Source of the DNA: Ekhidna sp.
Lineage (GTDB): Bacteria > Bacteroidota > Bacteroidia > Cytophagales > Cyclobacteriaceae
Assembly (NCBI GenBank): GCA_014323825.1
Contig: JACONI010000120.1
Location: forward strand, 1-39,963
Length of the DNA: 39,963 nucleotides
Direction: 5' to 3'
Shown in pieces: positions 19,196 to 26,628 of this stretch. Position 1 is the stretch's first letter; each line of letters opens with the position of its first letter. The position numbers and the translations under genes are program-made. The notes under the pieces were generated by a model that was not told the origin of the DNA, did no database searches, and saw only the letters and a program-made list of their open reading frames with translations.

Positions 19196-20062
19196 TTGAA
19201 AGACATTCAACTCTCGGATTTCCCAAAGACTAACTTTGACGATTGGTTAAATATCGCCGAAAAACAACTTAAAAAGGAAGATCCGCTAAGCGAATTGGCT
19301 TGGGAGTCGCACGAAATCCCGAATCTAAATCCATACTATGACTCCACAGATATTGTAGAGTTAGCAGAACAGGTTCACTTCTTCCAAAAACTGGCTCCAC
19401 ATCGGTGGAAAATTTATGAGGAGATTCAGGTCAGAAGTGAAAAAGAAGCAAACTTGAAAGCATTGGAAGGACTAGCAGGCGGGTGTGACGGAATAATTTT
19501 TAGTATCAGCACTGATATTGATACAAAGACACTATTAAAAGGAATAGACCCCTCAATTTGTGATATTTCAACTTTCAGCATCCCTCAAAAGGGAATATCT
19601 ACAAGAATGGATCACGATAACACTTTAGTAGAAGAGAATACTTCATCCTCACCTGTTAGTCAGATAGCTGGGATTTTGGAGAGCATGGCCCGCCAAAAAT
19701 ACATCTATCGTAATTCGTTTTCTGACTTCTTCTTAGAAATTGCTGCGATAAGAGCTTTAAGGTATTTTTTAGCATCCGAAAGAGGCATGAATGATGTTTT
19801 AATTCACTCGTCCATCCAACTTAACTCAAATCCGGAATATCAATGGTTTACTAACACAACAGCCGGGCTGGCATCTGTTTTGGGTGGGAGTCATTCAATT
19901 TCCTTACCTACCGCAATGGGCGATAGAAGAATCAGTAGAAACGTAGGAAATATAATCAGAGAAGAAAGTAAAATAGAATCCTATTCTGATCAGTGTGGCG
20001 GGTCTTATTTTGTTGAAAGTCTGACAGCCAAAATTGTGAAATCAGTAAAAGAACTTATTTGA
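19196..20062 (+). CDS. mutA: Methylmalonyl-CoA mutase small (beta) subunit, unusually short
   Basis: 288 residues. TTG is chosen as the start because AGGA lies at 19187-19190 with good spacing and the upstream ATG at 19168 is out of frame. The N-terminus ([37 protein letters not shown]) and the barrel end ([20 protein letters not shown], then [13 protein letters not shown]) are typical of the MutA chain that pairs with catalytic MutB. MutA proteins are normally at least ~450 residues, so much of the barrel is missing, with no frameshift apparent. It joins propionate/succinyl-CoA metabolism with MutB. Its stop overlaps the mutB ATG (TGATG). Positions 19798-19827 match CRISPR spacer 2. Confidence 0.85.
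   Translation: MKDIQLSDFPKTNFDDWLNIAEKQLKKEDPLSELAWESHEIPNLNPYYDSTDIVELAEQVHFFQKLAPHRWKIYEEIQVRSEKEANLKALEGLAGGCDGIIFSISTDIDTKTLLKGIDPSICDISTFSIPQKGISTRMDHDNTLVEENTSSSPVSQIAGILESMARQKYIYRNSFSDFFLEIAAIRALRYFLASERGMNDVLIHSSIQLNSNPEYQWFTNTTAGLASVLGGSHSISLPTAMGDRRISRNVGNIIREESKIESYSDQCGGSYFVESLTAKIVKSVKELI
19798..19827 (-). other. Protospacer-like match to CRISPR spacer 2 inside mutA
   Basis: The minus strand here matches the 30-nt spacer at 31961-31990 at 28 positions. Mismatches are at spacer position 6 (C in the spacer, A here, base 19822) and position 28 (G in the spacer, A here, base 19800). The 5' flank of the protospacer on the minus strand reads TTCCGGATTT and the 3' flank ACATCATTCA. 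In the mutA frame the spacer version changes one Leu codon to Ser and one Leu codon synonymously, so it looks like another allele of mutA. A guide made from the + strand of the array would be antisense to mutA mRNA. Confidence 0.93.
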
Positions 20063-22077
20063 TGCGCAATAAAGCATTTATTCAGGAAGGATTCTCTGCG
20101 GGAATTCCACCCTATCTAAGAGGGCCATACGCAACGATGTATACTACAAGGCCATGGACAATTCGTCAGTATGCCGGGTTTAGCACAGCTGAAGAATCAA
20201 ATGCGTTTTATCGCAGAAATCTGGCAGCCGGTCAAAAAGGGCTTTCTGTCGCTTTTGATCTGGCTACTCACAGAGGCTATGATAGTGATAACCTAAGAGT
20301 CAAAGGTGATGTAGGAAAAGCAGGAGTAGCCATTGACTCCGTTGAGGATATGAAAATCCTGTTTGATCAAATCCCGTTAGACCGAATGTCCGTCTCCATG
20401 ACGATGAGTGGGGCGGTAATCCCAATTATGGCATTTTATATTGTTGCTGCCGAAGAGCAGGGAGTATCACCGGAATCGCTGACAGGGACCATTCAAAATG
20501 ACATCCTTAAAGAGTTTATGGTCAGAAATACTTACATCTATCCGCCGGCTCAATCCATGCGCATTATTGCGGATATTTTTAAATACACTTCGCAGAAGAT
20601 GCCTCGATTTAATTCGATCAGCATCAGTGGCTACCACATGCATGAAGCAGGTGCAACCGCCGAGTTAGAACTGGCCTTTACACTTGCTGACGGGCTGGAA
20701 TATGTGAGAACAGGGGTGGATGCAGGAATTAAAATTGACTCATTTGCTCCTCGTCTTTCTTTTTTTTGGGGCATTGGTATGAATCTGTTTTCGGAAATTG
20801 CCAAAATGAGAGCGGCAAGAGTTTTATGGGCGAGAATTGTCAAAGACTTTCATCCGGAGAATGAAAAATCAATGGCTCTCAGAGCGCATAGTCAGACATC
20901 AGGGTATAGTCTTACCGCTCAGGACCCTTACAACAATGTCACAAGAACCACCATTGAAGCACTTGCCGCAGTGATAGGACATACGCAGTCATTGCATACC
21001 AATGCGCTGGATGAAGCAATTGCACTGCCCACGGATTATTCGGCCAAAATTGCCCGTAATACTCAAATTTACCTCCAACAGGAGACCGGCATCACCAAAG
21101 TAGTGGACCCAATGGGAGGATCCAGGCATGTAGAATCACTGACCGAAGAACTCATACTGAGAAGTTGGGAGATCTTACAGGAGATTGAGGAAATGGGCGG
21201 CATGTCAAAAGCTATTGAAGCCGGCTACCCCAAAATGAGAATTGAGGAAGCCGCTGCAAGAAAACAGGCAAAAATTGATTCCGGCGAAGATGCCATTATT
21301 GGAGTAAATAAATTTGCCACTGATAAGAACACTGAAATAGACATTCTGGAAGTTGATAATGACCGGGTACGTGAAAAACAGGTAGATCGAATTAATAACA
21401 TCAAAACTTCAAGGGATGATAAGAGGGTATCTGCCTGCTTAAAAGCTATGGAGGACGGTGCAAAATCAGATAAAAACTTACTGGAACTGGCGATAAATGC
21501 AGCAAGAGAGCGTGCCACTTTAGGAGAAATTTCATTAGCGATGGAAAAAGTTTTCGGTAGATTTCAAGCTGCAAATCAAACAATCTCCGGAGTGTATTCG
21601 TCCGCAATTAAAAATAATGAAGACTTCAAAAAAGCACTACAGCTTTCTGATAAGTTCGAAGAACTGGACGGAAGGCGTCCGAGAATCCTCATTGCCAAGA
21701 TGGGTCAGGATGGCCATGACAGAGGTGCAAGGGTAATTGCTACTTCATTCGCAGACCTGGGATTTGATGTTGATATAGGGCCTCTGTTTCAGACTCCCGT
21801 TGAGGTTGCAAAGCAAGCCGTCGAAAATGATGTGCACATTGTGGGGGCCTCTTCCTTAGCCGGAGGTCATAAAACACTGATGCCTGAGTTAGTTAAAGAA
21901 CTTAAAGCGTATGGCCGGGGAGACATCCTGGTTGTGGCCGGAGGAATTATACCGGAGCAAGACCACGAAGCACTCTATGACGACGGAGTGGCTGACATTT
22001 TCGGACCCGGGACAGTGATTTCAAAAGCCGCCATCCGGATTCTTAATAAACTGATGAATGCAGACACAAACAAATGA
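20062..22077 (+). CDS. mutB: Methylmalonyl-CoA mutase large (alpha) subunit, cobalamin-dependent
   Basis: 671 residues from the ATG that overlaps the mutA stop; a TTG one codon earlier is possible. The N-terminal TIM barrel has the substrate segments [20 protein letters not shown] and [12 protein letters not shown]. The C-terminal B12-binding domain starts near residue 539 with the DxHxxG motif DGHDRG (axial ligand His552), followed by GASSLAGGH and GPGTVI. It interconverts methylmalonyl-CoA and succinyl-CoA. All catalytic regions look complete, in contrast to the shortened MutA. The last 20 bases overlap the start of the following AraC-type gene. Confidence 0.96.
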   Translation: MRNKAFIQEGFSAGIPPYLRGPYATMYTTRPWTIRQYAGFSTAEESNAFYRRNLAAGQKGLSVAFDLATHRGYDSDNLRVKGDVGKAGVAIDSVEDMKILFDQIPLDRMSVSMTMSGAVIPIMAFYIVAAEEQGVSPESLTGTIQNDILKEFMVRNTYIYPPAQSMRIIADIFKYTSQKMPRFNSISISGYHMHEAGATAELELAFTLADGLEYVRTGVDAGIKIDSFAPRLSFFWGIGMNLFSEIAKMRAARVLWARIVKDFHPENEKSMALRAHSQTSGYSLTAQDPYNNVTRTTIEALAAVIGHTQSLHTNALDEAIALPTDYSAKIARNTQIYLQQETGITKVVDPMGGSRHVESLTEELILRSWEILQEIEEMGGMSKAIEAGYPKMRIEEAAARKQAKIDSGEDAIIGVNKFATDKNTEIDILEVDNDRVREKQVDRINNIKTSRDDKRVSACLKAMEDGAKSDKNLLELAINAARERATLGEISLAMEKVFGRFQAANQTISGVYSSAIKNNEDFKKALQLSDKFEELDGRRPRILIAKMGQDGHDRGARVIATSFADLGFDVDIGPLFQTPVEVAKQAVENDVHIVGASSLAGGHKTLMPELVKELKAYGRGDILVVAGGIIPEQDHEALYDDGVADIFGPGTVISKAAIRILNKLMNADTNK

Positions 22078-22921
22078 ATACTACCTTGAAGCGGTAAACA
22101 GAGCCATTGAGTTTATTGAGTCGAATGTTGAAAAGGACATCAAATTGGAGGATATTTCTGCCTATTCGCATTTATCAAAGTATCATTTTCATCGAATTTT
22201 TAAATTCATAATTGGTAATACAATCAAAGATTATATCATTAGAATTCGGTTAGAAAAATCCGCTTTACTATTAAAAAATACAGATAAAAATATTATTGAT
22301 ATTGCTTTCGATTGTGGTTATTCTTCACCGGAAACATTTAATTGAGCATTCAAAAAATATTTTTCCACCACACCAACTCGGTTCCGAAGTTCAATTCAGC
22401 AAGAAGTAAAAAACAAACAAGCCATTTATTTAGATACCTCCTTAGAAAATCTTCAGGTTTCTGAACCAAAAATTTTAGAAATAGACGATTTGAACCTTGC
22501 ATATATTCGACATTTTGGAAATTATGAAAAAGTGGCAAAATCTTTTCAACGATTAATGTTTTGGGCAATTAAAAATTTAACCCTGAAATTAAAACCAACC
22601 ACTTTAGGTATACTACACGATAATCCTGATTTGACCAAAGAACCCAATATTCGTTTTGACGCTTGTGTTTTGATTACCAAAAAAATCCAGCCAAAAGGCC
22701 AAGTTGGGTACAAGAAGATCAAGGGTGGGAAATTTGCGGTTTTTCGTTACAAAGGCCCTTACGATAATTTTTATCCTGTTTACGATTATATTTATAACAT
22801 CTGTCTGTTTAGATACCAATGGGAACTTCGGGATGAGCCTGCTTTGGAATGGTATATTAAATCGCCGCCATTTCACAAACCAAAAGACCTTGTTACCGAC
22901 TTTTACCTGCCAATAGTTTAG
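22058..22921 (+). pseudogene. AraC-family regulator with GyrI-like effector domain, interrupted by an in-frame TGA
   Basis: The frame encodes an AraC-type double helix-turn-helix (YYLEAVNRAIEFIESN, DISAYSHLSKYHFHRIFK, DIAFDCGYSSPETFN), then TGA at 22343-22345, then continues in the same frame with AFKKYFSTTPTRFR and a GyrI-like small-molecule-binding domain (LAYIRHFGNYEKV, GILHDNPDLT, FAVFRYKGPYDNFYPVYDYIY). The interrupted position is normally Arg or another residue in FxxAFKKYF, so a CGA-to-TGA transition explains the break. If read through, the product is about 287 residues. The region is more AT-rich than mutB, which it overlaps by 20 bp, suggesting an acquired segment. Likely inactive unless the stop is suppressed or is a sequence error. 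Confidence 0.85.
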
Positions 22922-22982
22922 CAAGAAACGTCAAGTTTATTGGAAATCACTGCCTAATTTTTGTAATGGTTAAATTATTAAA

Positions 22983-23471
22983 ATGAAAATAGCACTTATC
23001 GTTCTGCTTATTATAGTAGTTTTACCATTAATTATCGGACTATTTCTTCCTAACGAAAGAGTATTTATAAAATCGGCAACATTCAAAAGCAACCCTCAAC
23101 AAATTTAGGATGTAATTACGGATGTAAAAGGACAAGAACAGTGGCGGAGTGATATAAAAGCGATTGAGATTTTAACAAGTAAAAAAGGGGCTGAAAAATG
23201 GACGGAAATTCCGAAAAAAGGACGACCAATAACCTTTCAAGTAAAGACCTATCAACCACCCAATCGTTTTGATATTGAAATTGTTGAAAGTAGTTTTTCA
23301 GGCTATTGGGAAGGGCGAATAGAAAAAAGCAATGGCGGTTCAAAAATTGAGTTTAGGGAAATTTTGATTATCAAAAATCCTTATTTCAAAACGCTGTCTT
23401 ATTTATTTTTTGACTTGAATAAAACAATGGACTTATATCTTTCTAACCTAAAAACAAAATTGGGCGAATAA
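22983..23471 (+). pseudogene. SRPBCC (polyketide cyclase/START-like) membrane-anchored protein, interrupted by an in-frame TAG
   Basis: ATG at 22983 opens a frame with a hydrophobic anchor (MKIALIVLLIIVVLPLIIG), then FIKSATFKSNPQQI, TAG at 23106-23108, and the same frame continues DVITDVKGQEQWRSDIKAIE...FDIEIVESSFSGYWEGRIE...GSKIEFREILIIKNPYF to TAA at 23471. The pattern IWDVITDVKGQEQWR is typical of SRPBCC proteins, so TGG-to-TAG (Trp42) is the probable lesion. The stop overlaps the next ATG (TAATG), which shows the original operon layout. It is the second broken gene in a row, again by a C:G to T:A type change. Function unknown. Confidence 0.75.
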
Positions 23472-23884
23472 TGGCAAAAAAAACTTGGATAGAAAAAAGA
23501 GATTGCAAAAAATCATTTGAAATCAAAACAATAGATAAAAAATTTGCTGATATTCCCGAAGGCAGTAAAATGTTAATTGCATCACCACCAATCATTGATG
23601 AGTATGTGAGGTGTATTCCTTGTGGGAGCATTACTGAATCGGCTACAATGCGAAACGATTTGGCAGTCAAATATCAAGCTGACAAAACTTGCCCTGTGAC
23701 AACAGGTATTTTTCTGCGAATTGTTGCAGAAGCCTCATTTGAAGAATTAAAAACAGGAAAAAATATTGAAAACGTCACACCATTTTGGCGAATTGTTGAC
23801 CCAAAATCTAAATTGGCAACTAAATTGGAATGTGGAATTGAATTTATTGAAAACCAAAGAAAACTAGAATCGAAGGAACAATAA
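23471..23884 (+). CDS. MGMT-like (alkyltransferase-like) DNA-binding protein
   Basis: 137 residues, intact. The segments MAKKTWIEKRDCKK, VRCIPCGSITESATMRNDLAVKY, CPVTTGIFLRIVAEAS and TPFWRIV match the small MGMT-family proteins of Bacteroidetes that carry the winged-helix DNA-binding fold of O6-alkylguanine transferases but lack the PCHR active-site cysteine motif. Such proteins are thought to bind alkylated DNA; activity here is unproven. The start is set by the TAATG overlap with the upstream SRPBCC frame. It is the only unbroken member of this three-gene set. Confidence 0.7.
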   Translation: MAKKTWIEKRDCKKSFEIKTIDKKFADIPEGSKMLIASPPIIDEYVRCIPCGSITESATMRNDLAVKYQADKTCPVTTGIFLRIVAEASFEELKTGKNIENVTPFWRIVDPKSKLATKLECGIEFIENQRKLESKEQ

Positions 23885-24292
23885 CTGTACCTAACATGGT
23901 GTATAATTAATTGCAGGCGGATACGCTTCGCATTCAGTCTAAGGCCCATAAGCACCAAACCGGAAGCTGCTGCTCCGCCTAAGAGCCATATTTTTTCAGG
24001 ATTACTTATGTGCGGGAGTATGTCTTCTATTAAAGAAAACCCAAATGTAAGCAGACAGAATGCCATGAGACTTATGGCTATCCTAATATACCTATAATTC
24101 CTCTAAGTATGTCGTAAAAACGTTTCAGGACACTCCCTGCATACTTTCCCATGCGCTTAAATGCGCTGACTAAGTTTTCCCAGGTTTTCTTTATCCGCTG
24201 TTTCATTTTCTTCTAGTTATTATGGGGGTTCGGGACTTATTCGTTTTATCTTAAATGTTATTTACTAAATTTAAACCATTGGATATAAAGCA
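23885..24292. other. Gap with two possible small minus-strand ORFs
   Basis: No plus-strand gene. On the minus strand, a 42-residue frame (24206-24078) is followed after 11 bp by a frame starting at 24066 (MAFCLLTFGFSLIED, then LLGGAAASGLVLMGLRL) that looks like one or two membrane helices but runs on antisense into the MGMT-like gene, so its natural end seems lost. A tract near 23888-23930 (ACCTAAC followed by an imperfect palindrome) is discussed under rejected items. Confidence 0.4.
24078..24206 (-). CDS. Small amphipathic peptide ORF, hypothetical
   Basis: A 42-residue frame MKQRIKKTWE, NLVSAFKRMG, KYAGSVLKRF, YDILRGIIGI, LG. It is strongly basic with an amphipathic, Ile-rich C-terminal helix. 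It sits just upstream of a small membrane-type frame on the same strand. No family is recognised and it may be chance. Confidence 0.25.
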   Translation of the reverse strand: MKQRIKKTWENLVSAFKRMGKYAGSVLKRFYDILRGIIGILG

Positions 24293-25274
24293 ATGGACAA
24301 AACATCACAAAATAAAAACCTGCACGACGCAAAACGCGCCAAAAAAGACGAGTTTTACACCCAGCTGGCAGACATTGAAGCGGAACTTAAGCACTATACT
24401 CACCACTTCAAAGACAAGGTCGTCCATTGTAATTGTGATGACCCCAGGGTTAGTAATTTTTTTCATTATTTCTCTTACCGCTTTGAGCCTTTGGGCTTGA
24501 AAAAGCTAATCACCACCTGCTACAAAAATCAGAACCTTGATTTGTTCAGTCAAAACGACGCTGAAAAAGCCATCTATTTGGAATACAGCGGCACTGAGCG
24601 CGAGGGCGGCGTACCTAAGGTGGCGGATATCGGCATCAAGCGCTTAAAAGGCGACGGTGACTTTCGCAGCGCCGAGTGCATCGATCTGCTCAAACAAGCC
24701 GACATCGTCGTCACCAACCCGCCGTTTTCGCTGTTTAGAGAATATGTGGCGCAGCTTATAGCATACCAGAAAAAATTTATTATCATCGGAAGTTTAAACG
24801 CCATCACTTATAAAGAAATTTTTAAACTGATTAAGGAGAGTAAAATATGGATGGGCTATGGATTTAATGGAGGCAATGCCTATTTTAAAACACCAAATGT
24901 GAGAGACTTTGCCGAAGGAGTTTATAATAAAGAAACAGGACTTGTAAAATTCCGCAATGTAGGATGGTTTACCAATCTGGATCATAGCAAAAGGCACGAA
25001 AAGTTGATCCTCTATAAAAAATTACACGCCCGAAGAATACCCAAAATACGATAACTATGATGCGATCAACGTCGATAAAACCAAAGACATACCGATGGAT
25101 TATGATGGAGTCATGGGAGTACCGATCACTTTTCTGGATAAACATAATCCTGAGCAGTTTGAGATTTTAGGTCAAATGGCAACAACAAAGGTTGATGAAT
25201 TTAATCACGGGTATCCCTATATTGACGGTAAGAAAGTATATGCTCGAATTCTGATTAAAAACAAAACACTGTAG
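24293..25274 (+). pseudogene. EcoRI-family adenine-specific DNA methyltransferase, frameshifted
   Basis: The first frame gives 253 residues with KDEFYTQLADIE, CNCDDPRVSNFFHYF and the amino-methylase catalytic motif TNPPFSLF (Asn142-Pro-Pro-Phe145), the hallmarks of EcoRI-type N6-adenine methylases. At 25016-25023 (AAAAAATT) one extra base shifts the frame. The next frame continues YTPEEYPKYDNYDAINV, PMDYDGVMGVPITFLDK, NPEQFEILG and YIDGKKVYARILIK to a TAG at 25274, restoring the family's normal length (about 326 residues). The catalytic core is in the first part, so partial activity cannot be excluded. It lies 19 bp before a DUF262-HNH gene, so the pair resembles a restriction-modification unit whose methylase is broken. 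A homopolymer read error is the main alternative. Confidence 0.85.
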
Positions 25275-25293
25275 AAAATAAAGTAAACAAAAA

Positions 25294-26382
25294 ATGGATA
25301 TAACGCTCAAAGAAATCACCGTCCGGGAATTGACCAAAGACTATCAAGACAATAACGAAGCCGGCGTTGTCGGCTATGGCGGCCGGTTGGATATCCGCCC
25401 GCCCTTTCAGCGTGAATTCATTTACAAAGACAAGCAGCGAGATGCGGTCATAGCGACCATTCAAAAAGACTTCCCTTTGAATGTGATGTATTGGGCGGAG
25501 CGCGGCGACGGCAATTTTGAGATTATTGACGGGCAGCAAAGAACCATTTCTATCTGCCAGTACGTGAAAGGTGATTTTTCAATCAACGGATTGGCTTTTC
25601 ATAACCTTCCTAAAGACAAACAGGAGCAAATTTTAAACTACAAACTCATGGTCTATGTCTGTAGCGGCAGCGACAGCGAAAAACTGGAATGGTTCAAAAC
25701 CATCAACATCGCCGGCGAAAAGCTCAGCGATCAGGAACTGCGCAATGCGGTTTATGCCGGTTCGTGGACTGCCGATGCCAAAAGATATTTTAGCAAAACC
25801 GGCTGCGTAGCTTACCAAATCGGAAGCAACTATCTAACAGGTTCGCCAATCCGCCAGGAATACCTGGAAACCGCCATCAAATGGCTTTCAGAGGGAAAAA
25901 TTGAAGAGTATATGTCCCAGCACCAGCATGATGCGGATGCGCAGGAACTCTGGGTGTATTTTCAGGAAGTAATCGGTTGGGTAGAGCGAATCTTTACAAC
26001 CTATCGCAAAGAAATGAAAGGCGTGGTTTGGGGAAATTTATACAAGCACTTCAAAAATCAGCCGCTCAATCCGCAAACGCTTGAAGAAAAAATAGCGGCG
26101 CTCATGGCCGATGATGATGTTACGCATAAAAAAGGCATCTATCCCTATGTTTTAGATCCAAAAAAAGGAGAAAAGCACCTCAATATCCGCGCATTTAGTG
26201 CAAATCAGAAAAGAGAAACATACGAAAGGCAGCAAGGCATTTGTCCTGTTTGCCAGGAACATTTCGAGATGGAAGCGATGGAAGCCGACCACATCACTCC
26301 CTGGCATGAAGGCGGCAAAACAACGGCTGAAAACTGCCGGATGCTGTGCAAAGCGGATAATAGGCAAAAATCGGGAAAGTAG
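25294..26382 (+). CDS. DUF262-HNH nuclease (GmrSD-like / ParB-fold plus HNH)
   Basis: 362 residues. The DUF262 domain (about 8-150) shows the PPFQREFIY and IDGQQRTISI (Asp79-Gly-Gln-Gln-Arg83) motifs of this ParB/Srx-fold NTP-dependent family. A helical middle region follows, then a C-terminal HNH domain with CPVCQEHFEMEAMEADHITPWHEGGKT and ENCRMLCKADNRQKSG (two Cys pairs and the DH catalytic dyad). The domain pairing is that of GmrSD-type modification-dependent or accessory restriction nucleases. It lies just after the EcoRI-type methylase, so it may be the restriction partner. Codon and base use are GC-richer than the genes before it. It appears intact although the methylase is not. Confidence 0.88.
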   Translation: MDITLKEITVRELTKDYQDNNEAGVVGYGGRLDIRPPFQREFIYKDKQRDAVIATIQKDFPLNVMYWAERGDGNFEIIDGQQRTISICQYVKGDFSINGLAFHNLPKDKQEQILNYKLMVYVCSGSDSEKLEWFKTINIAGEKLSDQELRNAVYAGSWTADAKRYFSKTGCVAYQIGSNYLTGSPIRQEYLETAIKWLSEGKIEEYMSQHQHDADAQELWVYFQEVIGWVERIFTTYRKEMKGVVWGNLYKHFKNQPLNPQTLEEKIAALMADDDVTHKKGIYPYVLDPKKGEKHLNIRAFSANQKRETYERQQGICPVCQEHFEMEAMEADHITPWHEGGKTTAENCRMLCKADNRQKSGK

Positions 26383-26405
26383 AATAAACAAAATATATTT
26401 GTTAT

Positions 26406-26532
26406 ATGAAAGACACAACCCAAGAGACTTTTGAATTAGCTGATAAAAGCTTCTGTCATAGATAAAGCGAAGAATCAATATGAGGTTTTATCTCGGAAGG
26501 AAGTCAATTCACTTGGTCTTTCTGTAGATTAG
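26406..26532 (+). pseudogene. Small ORF with a single-base frameshift
   Basis: ATG at 26406 gives MKDTTQETFELADK, and removing one A from the run at 26445-26448 continues ASVIDKAKNQYEVLSR, KEVNSLGLSVD to TAG at 26532, about 41 residues in all. The continuity across one indel suggests a real small gene, but no family is recognised. Confidence 0.3.
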
Positions 26533-26628
26533 CGAAACTATTTTGAGATTTGAATCAGAAAATTATGAAGTTGAGGAATCCTCACGCTCATATTTTCGTT
26601 ATATTACATTATTTTCTAATTTACTGCT

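Noticed and set aside
21800..21825. Possible spacer 3 match in mutB
   Set aside because: Only TTGAGGTTGCA matches; flanking bases disagree.
23888..23960. Integron attC-like site after the MGMT-like gene
   Set aside because: ACCTAAC fits the RYYYAAC half-site, but no matching GTTRRRY partner or folding site was found and there is no integrase.
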